A stretch of DNA of 36,737 nucleotides, from assembly GCA_964408795.1 (NCBI GenBank), contig CAYPAW010000090.1, forward strand, positions 1 through 36,737, in the 5' to 3' direction. Below, piece after piece: positions 15,777-23,891 of this stretch (positions within the stretch are counted from its first letter, which is position 1; the number at the start of each line of letters is the position of its first letter). Source of the stretch: JABMQB01 sp964408795 (GTDB lineage: Bacteria > Bacteroidota > Bacteroidia > Bacteroidales > Prolixibacteraceae). A model generated the notes under the pieces. It saw only the letters and a program-made list of their open reading frames with translations, made no database searches and was not told where the DNA came from. A program made the position numbers and the translations under genes.

Positions 15777-16514
15777 ATGCCTTACCGACGGTTGCCAACT
15801 ACTGACCAGGCACGCAGAAGAGCGCTGGCTAAAGCCCTCGAAATGGGCAGTATAAAAATACCGTCCGAACTGGCTTTTTCACAACAAACCCTTGAAAACA
15901 TCCGTGCCTTTCATCCGGAATTTGAAAAAGCCCTGCTTCATTACCAATCCTGTCTCAGATTCCAGGTGGAAAAAAATCAAAACTACAGCGATCTGGTTCG
16001 CAAGGCACGGGTTTATATCTCTCACTTCATCCAGGTTCTTAACCTGGCTATCGCCCGGGAAGAAATCCATCCGCAGGACAGAGAATATTACGGACTGAAA
16101 AAAAATGAAACCACGGTTCCGTCGCTTACTCTCGAAACCGAAATTATGGACTGGGGAGATAAGATCATTCAAGGGGAACAAGCCCGGATCGAAAATGGGG
16201 GCAGTCCATTGTACAGCCCCTCCATAGCCCTCGTGAAAGTTCACTATTCCACCTTCTGCGATGCTTTTCACCTCCAGAAAACCCTGCAGGCAAACACCTC
16301 CCGGGCCCTGGAGAAAATTGCGGATTTGAGGGAAACAGCCGATTCCCTGATCCGGACCCTGTGGAACGAAATCGAATTGCATTACCAATACATGTCACCC
16401 AAACATAAAAGACAGATAACCAAGGAGTATGGAATTGTTTACATCTACCGTAAAAAAGAACTCCGAAGACTGAATCCGGAGGAGATGCAAACCGATCTGA
16501 TCTTTGAAATGTAA
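15777..16514 (+). CDS. Conserved-looking helical cytoplasmic protein, unknown function
   Basis: A 245-residue protein with no signal peptide or membrane helix. It starts MPYRRLPTTDQARRRALAK and is predicted to be nearly all helical, with long segments such as FEKALLHYQSCLRFQVEKNQ and HFIQVLNLAIAREEIHP and a C-terminal HYQYMSPKHKRQITKEYGIV. The basic N-terminus and the helical pattern suggest a cytoplasmic bundle, perhaps binding nucleic acid or another protein; that is inference only. I have seen similar proteins annotated as hypothetical in Bacteroidota but cannot name a family. It is monocistronic, with an inverted repeat upstream and no clear terminator after it. Confidence 0.8.
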   Translation: MPYRRLPTTDQARRRALAKALEMGSIKIPSELAFSQQTLENIRAFHPEFEKALLHYQSCLRFQVEKNQNYSDLVRKARVYISHFIQVLNLAIAREEIHPQDREYYGLKKNETTVPSLTLETEIMDWGDKIIQGEQARIENGGSPLYSPSIALVKVHYSTFCDAFHLQKTLQANTSRALEKIADLRETADSLIRTLWNEIELHYQYMSPKHKRQITKEYGIVYIYRKKELRRLNPEEMQTDLIFEM

Positions 16515-16705
16515 ACAAAAACATTCTTCGCAGAAGCGTATCCGGCTTTTCCGGTCTTTTTTTGTCTCTTCACACCCGATGTTTGCCCATTTTTCCGGCA
16601 GTTTTTTATGTCAAACTATGTTTCTGTAGTTTTCAACAATAAAGAATAATGTTATTTTTACATGTTAAATGAACCGGAGTTGTTCAGCAGTAAAAACCAA
16701 CGTTT

Positions 16706-19234
16706 ATGTTTAAATCCAGGCTTTTTTCGCTTCTTATTCTTTTCTGCGGGATTCATTTTTTGTTTTCGGGATGTTCCCGGGAGTCGTTTCCGCGTGAAAG
16801 AATCCGTTTCACCAAAGAATGGCGATTCACCCTTGGGGACAGCCTGATTTTCAAAGAATCCGGTTTTGATGATTCGGAATGGCGGGTACTGAATATCCCG
16901 CATGACTGGAGCATTGAGGGGGATTTCAGCCGGGAACATCCGGCGACACCCGGAGGAGGAGCCCTTCCCGGAGGTATCGGCTGGTACCGGAAAACTTTCC
17001 GGCTTCCCAAAGCCGACCGGAAAAAACTGGTTTTCATTGATTTTGACGGAGTCTACCAGAAAAGCGAAGTATGGATCAACGGCCACTACCTGGGAATGCG
17101 CCCTTACGGATACATCTCCTTCCGCTATGAACTGACTCCTTACCTTCGTTTCGGTGAAGATAACGTGCTGGCTGTAAAAGTGGATAACTCCGAACAACCC
17201 AATTCACGGTGGTATTCAGGCTCCGGAATATACCGCAATGTATGGCTGGTCAAAACCGGAAAACTGCATGTCGATCATTGGGGTACCTTTGTCACCACTC
17301 CGGAAGTCTCCCATGAAACAGCAAAAATCAAGGTCGGAACCTCATTGAAAAACACTGCCTCCAATGCAGTGAACGCACTGCTGAGAACCGTTCTGTATGA
17401 TCCGAACGGAAAAATGGTCACAGAAACAGAATCCAAGCAAGTCTTTAATCCTGAAGAAACGACGGAAGTTTCTCACGAGCTAACCGTTAAGAATCCAAAA
17501 CTCTGGAGTGTGAAGGAACCTCATATGTATACCGTTGTGTCTGAAGTATACCATGAAGGCATATTAAAAGACCGCTATGAAACTCCCCTGGGCATACGCT
17601 GGTTTTCTTTCGACCCCGATGAAGGGTTTCGTCTCAACGGTGAAAGAATGAAACTTCAGGGTGTTTGCATGCACCATGACCTGGGCTGCCTTGGGGCAGC
17701 CATTAACACCCGGGCTATCCAACGGCAGCTTGAGATCCTCCGGGAGATGGGCTGCAACTCCATCCGCACATCCCATAATCCGCCGGCCCCTGAGTTGCTT
17801 GACCTGTGCGATCAAATGGGATTCATCGTCCAGGATGAAACCTTTGATATGTGGCGCAAACGGAAAACCCGGTACGACTATTCCCGCTATTTTCCCGAAT
17901 GGCATGAACGCGACCTCCGCGATCATATCCTGCGCGACCGGAATCATCCCTCGGTGATGATGTGGAGCATAGGCAATGAAGTACTCGAACAATGGGAACA
18001 TGTAGAGGCGGATACCCTCGATATTCAGGAAGCCAATTTTCTGCTGAATTTCGAAAAAAATGTGGCTGACAGCCTTATCCATTCAGGCCAAATACCGGTT
18101 AATTCCTTGCTCACCATCAAACTGGCCAATATAGTGAAAAACCTGGATCCCACCCGGCCGGTAACCTCAGGATGCAATGAAGTAAATCCATGGAACAATC
18201 TGTTCCAATCACAAGCCCTGGATCTTTACGGGTTCAATTACCACCATGCGAACTATGCGGATTTTCACGAAACCTACCCGGGGAAGAACTTTTATGTTTC
18301 CGAAGCCACCTCCGGACTAATGAGCCGGGGTTTCTATCAGATGCCTTCAGACACGGTCTTTGTGTGGCCCCATCAGGGCAGAAACCGACGGATCCCTTTT
18401 GGAAATCCTGAACAGCAATGTTCTTCGTATGACAATTGCCATGTACCCTGGGGATCGACCCATGAGGAAAGCTGGAAAATAGTGAAAAAATACGATCATA
18501 TAGCCGGAACCTATGTATGGACCGGGTTTGATTACCTGGGAGAACCAACCCCTTACTGGTGGCCCTCACGAAGTTCCTATTTTGGGATCATCGACCTGGC
18601 CGGATTCCCAAAGGATGTATACTATATGTATCAAAGCGAATGGACCGACCAGGAGGTACTGCATATCTTCCCGCACTGGAATCATACCCCGGGAGAAGAA
18701 GTGGATGTGTGGGCCTACACCCATGCCGAAGAAGTGGAATTGTTCCTCAACGAACGATCCCTGGGAACCCAAACCAAAGAAGGTGAGAATTTGCACATGG
18801 TATGGCGGGTGTCCTATGAACCGGGAACCCTGAAAGCCGTTGCCAGAAGCAACGGCCAGGAGGTCCTCGAGAAAGAAATCCATACAGCCGGAGATCCTGC
18901 CCGGCTGTCAGCGGCAGCCGACCGCAGCGAAATTACAGCCGACGGTTACGACCTTTCGTTTATCACCCTTCAAGTGCTGGATGAACAAGGATATCCGGTA
19001 CCCACAGCTTCCAACACGATTGTTTTTGAGCTGAAGGGAGATGCCCGGATTGTGGGAGTCGATAACGGCGACCCTACAAGCCACCAACCCATGAAAGGAC
19101 CAACCATCAATGCCTTCAACGGAAAATGCCTGGTGGTAGTGCAAGCAGGCGAAGAACCCGGAAATATCACTCTCACAGCTTCCTCCGAAGGACTGAAGAA
19201 TGCTTCTGCAACCATCATAACAAAAAAATTATAA
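16706..19234 (+). CDS. Glycoside hydrolase family 2, beta-galactosidase-like lipoprotein
   Basis: An 842-residue lipoprotein (lipobox LFSGC, lipidated C23). An N-terminal sugar-binding jelly roll (about 35-185, PHDWSIEGDF, YSGSGIYRNVW) and an immunoglobulin-like domain precede the TIM barrel (about 305-640). The barrel has KLQGVCMHHDLGCLG, SIRTSHNPPAPELLDLCDQM, acid/base E425 (WSIGNEVLEQ) and the nucleophile E533 (FYVSEATSG). C-terminal immunoglobulin-like domains follow, including a DUF4982-like part (about 655-740). GH2 enzymes of this shape are mostly beta-galactosidases but can be beta-mannosidases, glucuronidases or arabinosidases, so the sugar is not fixed. It is the first of four genes transcribed together and ends three bases before the GH31 gene. 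Confidence 0.92.
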   Translation: MFKSRLFSLLILFCGIHFLFSGCSRESFPRERIRFTKEWRFTLGDSLIFKESGFDDSEWRVLNIPHDWSIEGDFSREHPATPGGGALPGGIGWYRKTFRLPKADRKKLVFIDFDGVYQKSEVWINGHYLGMRPYGYISFRYELTPYLRFGEDNVLAVKVDNSEQPNSRWYSGSGIYRNVWLVKTGKLHVDHWGTFVTTPEVSHETAKIKVGTSLKNTASNAVNALLRTVLYDPNGKMVTETESKQVFNPEETTEVSHELTVKNPKLWSVKEPHMYTVVSEVYHEGILKDRYETPLGIRWFSFDPDEGFRLNGERMKLQGVCMHHDLGCLGAAINTRAIQRQLEILREMGCNSIRTSHNPPAPELLDLCDQMGFIVQDETFDMWRKRKTRYDYSRYFPEWHERDLRDHILRDRNHPSVMMWSIGNEVLEQWEHVEADTLDIQEANFLLNFEKNVADSLIHSGQIPVNSLLTIKLANIVKNLDPTRPVTSGCNEVNPWNNLFQSQALDLYGFNYHHANYADFHETYPGKNFYVSEATSGLMSRGFYQMPSDTVFVWPHQGRNRRIPFGNPEQQCSSYDNCHVPWGSTHEESWKIVKKYDHIAGTYVWTGFDYLGEPTPYWWPSRSSYFGIIDLAGFPKDVYYMYQSEWTDQEVLHIFPHWNHTPGEEVDVWAYTHAEEVELFLNERSLGTQTKEGENLHMVWRVSYEPGTLKAVARSNGQEVLEKEIHTAGDPARLSAAADRSEITADGYDLSFITLQVLDEQGYPVPTASNTIVFELKGDARIVGVDNGDPTSHQPMKGPTINAFNGKCLVVVQAGEEPGNITLTASSEGLKNASATIITKKL

Positions 19235-19237
19235 ATC

Positions 19238-21718
19238 ATGAAACAACCGATAATACCCCTTCGGGCACCCGGCCAAACGATGAACAACAGATGGGTTATG
19301 CAATTCTGTAAAAAGGGTCTTTCTGTACTCCTGAACACCGGGGTTTCAGGCTTGTTAATCCTGCTGACCGCACCCCTGCTACACGGCCAGCTTCCGCTGG
19401 CTTCCGGAGCTCCAAATCAGGCCCTGTTGAATGAAGCCGTAGATATCAGCGAGGATTTCCGGAATTTCTCCCACACCTATTTTCTGGCGGACCGGTTGAC
19501 CTCTTTTGATCCCTCTACCGCCCAGGGAACCGTCCGTTGGATGCGGAATGTGTACAAAACCCGCCAGGCTTTCAACAACATGCTGGCTTTTCTCAATCCG
19601 GAGGAAGGAAACGAATTCCCGGGAGTGGAATATGCTGCCAATCCGGAGCTGCCTTTCAGGTTGGAATTTGTCTCCCCCAAAACAGTACGCATCCGGATGA
19701 ATACCGGTCCGGATCTCCAGGAAGAACAATCTTCGTTGATGCTGGTGAATGGTTTTGCACCCACGGATGATTCCTGGGTGTACAACGAAATCGAAGGAGG
19801 ACATGCATACCGCAGTGCCTACGGATCGGTGGTTGTACGTACCTACCCCTGGCATATTGAATTTTACGATGCCGAGGGGAAATTGCTCACCCGCACCTTT
19901 CACCGCAGGGATAACGACGAAACCTTTACTCCGGTGGTTCCTTTCTGCTATGTACGCCGGTCATCCGACTATTCACGCAGTGTAGCTGCTTCATTCACCC
20001 TCTCACCGGGAGAGAAAATCTTCGGGTTCGGAGAGTCGTTCAAGAATTTTGATAAAAGGGGCCAGAAGGTGGTTCTCTGGACCGATGACTCCAACGGGGT
20101 ACAAAACGAAACCATGTACAAGCCCATTCCTTTTTTTATGAGCAGCCGTGGATACGGAATGTTCATGCATACCTCCTCGCCCATCACCTGTGATGTGGGG
20201 AAATACTACCATCCTGTCAACACCCTCATGATTGGAGATGAAACCCTTGATCTTTTTGTCTTTTTCGGGAAACCCAAAGATATTCTGGATGCCTATACCG
20301 ATCTTACGGGCAAACCTGAGATGCCTCCCCTATGGTCTTTTGGTCTCTGGATGAGCCGGATCACCTATTTCTCCGAAGAGGACGGACGGAGGGTAGCCCG
20401 CCTTCTGCGTGAAAACCGCATTCCTTCCGATGTAATCCATTTTGATACCGGATGGTTCGAAACCGACTGGCGCTGCGATTATACCTTCTCGAAATCGAGG
20501 TTTGAGAATCCTGCTCAGATGATGAAAGACCTCGATAACCAGGGATTCAAGGTTTGCCTATGGCAGCTTCCCTATTTTGTTCCGAAAAATGCACTGTTTC
20601 CTGAAATCCTCGAAAAACAACTGTATGTAAAAAACCGGAAAGGCAACCTGCCTTATGAAGATGCGGTATTGGATTTCTCCAATCCGGAAGCGGTTAAATG
20701 GTACCAGGACAAAATAGCCCGCTTACTGGAGATGGGCGTAGGAGCCATCAAGGTTGATTTTGGGGAAGCCGCGCCTGCGGATGGTATTTACCACTCCGGG
20801 CGTACAGGTTTTTACGAACACAACCTGTATCCCCTGCGTTACAATCAGGCGGTTGCCGACATAACCCGTCAGATCACGGGAGAGACCATCATCTGGGCCC
20901 GTTCGACGTGGGCCGGAAGCCAGCGTTATCCTCTTCACTGGGGTGGCGATGCCGCCAATACCAATACCGCCATGGCAGCCACCCTGCGTGCCGGCCTCTC
21001 CATAGGGCTCTCCGGATTCACCTTCTGGAGCCATGATATCGGCGGTTTTGTAAACCGTACCCCCGAAGACCTGTACCGCCGCTGGCTCCCTTTCGGAATG
21101 CTTACATCCCACACACGAACCCACGGAGCACCCCCTAAGGAACCCTGGGAATACAACGAAGATTTCAACGACGCCTTCCGCCTGGCTACCGAGATGAAAT
21201 ACAAACTGATGCCCTACATCTATGCCCAGTCAAAACAGGCCGTGGAACACGGATTGCCCATGACCCGGGCCCTTTTTGTGGAATTCCCGGAGGATGCCGG
21301 CGCCTGGCTGGTCGACGATGAATACCTCTTTGGCTCCGACATGCTCGTGGCTCCGATGCTCGAAGAAGGAACAACACGAAAAGTCTACCTTCCTCAGGGA
21401 AAATGGATCGATTACCAAACCGGAAAAGTGTACAATAACGGATGGCATACCCTCGAAGTGGGCAAAATACCCGCCGTAGTACTCATCAGAGACGGCGCCG
21501 TGATCCCCCATATGAAACTGGCTCAGTCAACAAACCAAATGGATTGGTCCCAAATCGACCTGAACGTATATGCAGCCGATGCATCATCCGCCTCAGGATT
21601 GGTTTGCCTCCCCGAAGACCAGAAACTGGTGGAAGTGAATCTCAAAAAAACCGGAAATTCCTTTGCCCTCGTACCCAACCCCCTGGTTGGAAAAGTGAAA
21701 TTTAACGTGAAAAAGTAA
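19238..21718 (+). CDS. Glycoside hydrolase family 31, alpha-xylosidase-like
   Basis: An 826-residue exported enzyme. The GH31 N-terminal beta domain (about 55-350) is followed by the barrel, with nucleophile D507 (IKVDFGEAAP) and acid/base D571 (SQRYPLHWGGDAANT). The KxDFGE form and the ARSTWAGSQRYPLHWGGD stretch are those of the YicI-like alpha-xylosidases, which remove non-reducing alpha-1,6-xylose from xyloglucan pieces; alpha-glucosidase or transferase activity is an alternative. The start is uncertain: the first ATG follows the GH2 stop by three bases, but M15 or M21 gives a more normal signal peptide (cut near LLHG|Q, residue 50). Translational coupling to the GH2 gene favours the first ATG. 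Confidence 0.9.
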   Translation: MKQPIIPLRAPGQTMNNRWVMQFCKKGLSVLLNTGVSGLLILLTAPLLHGQLPLASGAPNQALLNEAVDISEDFRNFSHTYFLADRLTSFDPSTAQGTVRWMRNVYKTRQAFNNMLAFLNPEEGNEFPGVEYAANPELPFRLEFVSPKTVRIRMNTGPDLQEEQSSLMLVNGFAPTDDSWVYNEIEGGHAYRSAYGSVVVRTYPWHIEFYDAEGKLLTRTFHRRDNDETFTPVVPFCYVRRSSDYSRSVAASFTLSPGEKIFGFGESFKNFDKRGQKVVLWTDDSNGVQNETMYKPIPFFMSSRGYGMFMHTSSPITCDVGKYYHPVNTLMIGDETLDLFVFFGKPKDILDAYTDLTGKPEMPPLWSFGLWMSRITYFSEEDGRRVARLLRENRIPSDVIHFDTGWFETDWRCDYTFSKSRFENPAQMMKDLDNQGFKVCLWQLPYFVPKNALFPEILEKQLYVKNRKGNLPYEDAVLDFSNPEAVKWYQDKIARLLEMGVGAIKVDFGEAAPADGIYHSGRTGFYEHNLYPLRYNQAVADITRQITGETIIWARSTWAGSQRYPLHWGGDAANTNTAMAATLRAGLSIGLSGFTFWSHDIGGFVNRTPEDLYRRWLPFGMLTSHTRTHGAPPKEPWEYNEDFNDAFRLATEMKYKLMPYIYAQSKQAVEHGLPMTRALFVEFPEDAGAWLVDDEYLFGSDMLVAPMLEEGTTRKVYLPQGKWIDYQTGKVYNNGWHTLEVGKIPAVVLIRDGAVIPHMKLAQSTNQMDWSQIDLNVYAADASSASGLVCLPEDQKLVEVNLKKTGNSFALVPNPLVGKVKFNVKK

Positions 21719-21835
21719 GCCGGAAAAAGATTGCACAGGCCGTAAAAACCAACCTTCCCGGTGGAGAATTGTAAACCGGCAGTACACGGGGCATGCTGAA
21801 AAAGCGAAAAGTATATGCATGAATAAACCAAAGCA

Positions 21836-23848
21836 ATGAAAAAATTTACAACGTGGATTCCTGTTATTTTTCTGTGTTTGCTTGTGCTTTTAGGGTGCAA
21901 GAAACAAAATACACTCACCGAAATTTCTTCCCCGGGAAAAACAAATACCCTGCAGTTTGAATTGGTCGAGGGAGTTCCGTATTACTCCGTGAAGCATGGG
22001 AATCTTCCGGTTGTGGATCCCTCACAACTGGGTTTTATTTTTCAGGATGCCGACACCCTGGCCTCTGGGTTTGCCCTTATCGATGCTGAAACCTCCACGT
22101 TTGATGAAACCTGGGAACAGGTCTGGGGCGAAAAGCGCTTTATCCGGAACCATTACAATCAGTTAACGGTTACTCTTCAGGAATCCAAAGGCCAAAAAAG
22201 AAAGCTGGCCATTCAGTTCCGCGCCTTTGACGATGGGGTGGCTTTCCGCTATCTGTTTCCGGAGCAGGGCATTGGCGACTCGCTTTTTATTATGGATGAA
22301 ATTACCGGATTTTTCCTTTCGGATCCGGGGGATGCCTGGTGGATACCGGCTTACCATGAACAGCGGTATGAGAACCTGTACCGTAAATCGGCCGTTTCTG
22401 AACTCCGGGCAGTCCACACCCCCCTCACCCTCAAAAGCAACAGCGGCCTCTATCTTTCGATCCACGAAGCAGACCTGGTGAACTATGCCTCCATGGTTCT
22501 GGAACATGACTCCGGGAATCGACTCACCTGCGACCTGGTTCCCTGGGCGGATGGGATCAAAGTGAAAACAAAGGCTCCCTTTCAGACTCCCTGGCGAACC
22601 ATACAAATCGCTGAAACACCGGGAGATCTGATTACCTCTTACCTGATCCTGAATCTGAATGAACCCAATAAACTGGAAGATACCTCCTGGATAAAACCGC
22701 ATAAGTACCTGGGTATATGGTGGGGCATGCACATAGGGAAATACACCTTCTGGGAAAGCCCGACCCATGGAGCTTCTACAAAAAATGCCCAAAGATATAT
22801 CGACTATTGTGAAGAACTGGGTATTGACCACCTGCTGATTGAAGGGTGGAACAAAGGATGGACCCCTAACTGGTATCAGAATGCCATGCATAGGTTTGAC
22901 TTTACCACCTGCACCGATGATTTCAATCTCGTGGAAGTGGATCAGTACGCCGACTCCAAAGGGATTAAGCTGATCGGATACCATGAAACAGGGTCCAACC
23001 TGATCAACTACCTGAAGCAGATTGACGACGGCATGGCTTTATATCGACAACGGGGCATCCACGACATCAAAATCGGGCAGGTAGGCTCCAAACTAAACAT
23101 GAAAGAGTGGCACCACGGACAATTTGGCGTGAACTATTACCGCTATGTGCTGAAGAAAGCCGCGGAATACCAGCTGACGGTTAATTTCCATGAGCCCATC
23201 AAAGACACCGGGGAACGCCGCACCTGGCCTCACATGGTATCCCGCGAAGGGGGCCGCGGTATGGAATACGATGCCTGGAGCGCAGGCAACCCGCCCAACC
23301 ATTATGTCATTCTTCCCTTCACACGCATGCTGGCCGGTCCCATGGACTTTACCCCGGGAATCTTCGACATCGATATTGAACAGGGATACGGACGCACAGC
23401 CCACTCCACAGTAGCCAAACAACTGGCCTGTTATGTCATCCTCTATTCGCCCATTCAGATGCTGGCCGACCTGCCGGAATATTACACCGGAAACCCGGCA
23501 TTCAAATTTCTTCAGGATGTACCCGTAGACTGGGAAGATACCCACATCCTGAACGGAGAAATTGGCGAATACATTACCACGATCCGCAAAGACCGAAACA
23601 GCGATGACTGGTACCTGGGAAGCATGACCAACGAAAAAGCCCGGGAGTTTGAAATCCCCTTATCGTTCCTCGATGAAGGAGCATCCTATGAAGCCCAAAT
23701 GTATGCCGATGCCCCCGGAACAACCTGGCAACGTAATCCGGAAGAAGTAGCCCTGTCAACTATCGAGGTTACCAATGCCCGTACCCTGAAGGTAAAACTG
23801 GGCGAAGGCGGAGGACTGGCTGTGCGGTTTAAAAAAATAAACAGATAA
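21836..23848 (+). CDS. Glycoside hydrolase family 97 lipoprotein, inverting type
   Basis: A 670-residue lipoprotein (lipobox VLLGC, lipidated C21). The N-terminal GH97 domain (about 30-275) has LRAVHTPLTLKSNSGLYLS-type sequence and the barrel begins near HKYLGIWWGMHIGK. The calcium and catalytic residues follow the SusB pattern: E384 (GYHETGSN), E453 (VNFHEPIKDTG) and E478 (GRGMEYDA). The retaining subgroup instead has an Asp nucleophile in a KxD motif; here the equivalent stretch is IKIGQVG with no Asp, so an inverting enzyme such as alpha-glucosidase is more likely than a retaining alpha-galactosidase. It lies 117 bases after the GH31 gene and 43 before the next. Confidence 0.9.
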   Translation: MKKFTTWIPVIFLCLLVLLGCKKQNTLTEISSPGKTNTLQFELVEGVPYYSVKHGNLPVVDPSQLGFIFQDADTLASGFALIDAETSTFDETWEQVWGEKRFIRNHYNQLTVTLQESKGQKRKLAIQFRAFDDGVAFRYLFPEQGIGDSLFIMDEITGFFLSDPGDAWWIPAYHEQRYENLYRKSAVSELRAVHTPLTLKSNSGLYLSIHEADLVNYASMVLEHDSGNRLTCDLVPWADGIKVKTKAPFQTPWRTIQIAETPGDLITSYLILNLNEPNKLEDTSWIKPHKYLGIWWGMHIGKYTFWESPTHGASTKNAQRYIDYCEELGIDHLLIEGWNKGWTPNWYQNAMHRFDFTTCTDDFNLVEVDQYADSKGIKLIGYHETGSNLINYLKQIDDGMALYRQRGIHDIKIGQVGSKLNMKEWHHGQFGVNYYRYVLKKAAEYQLTVNFHEPIKDTGERRTWPHMVSREGGRGMEYDAWSAGNPPNHYVILPFTRMLAGPMDFTPGIFDIDIEQGYGRTAHSTVAKQLACYVILYSPIQMLADLPEYYTGNPAFKFLQDVPVDWEDTHILNGEIGEYITTIRKDRNSDDWYLGSMTNEKAREFEIPLSFLDEGASYEAQMYADAPGTTWQRNPEEVALSTIEVTNARTLKVKLGEGGGLAVRFKKINR

Positions 23849-23891
23849 TATAAAACACAGGAACATAGTAACCAAACCAACAATTTAAACC

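Noticed and set aside
16538..16567. CCGG-loop-CCGG followed by T-run after the 245-residue gene
   Set aside because: The stem is only four base pairs, too weak to call as a terminator, although the T-run is suggestive.
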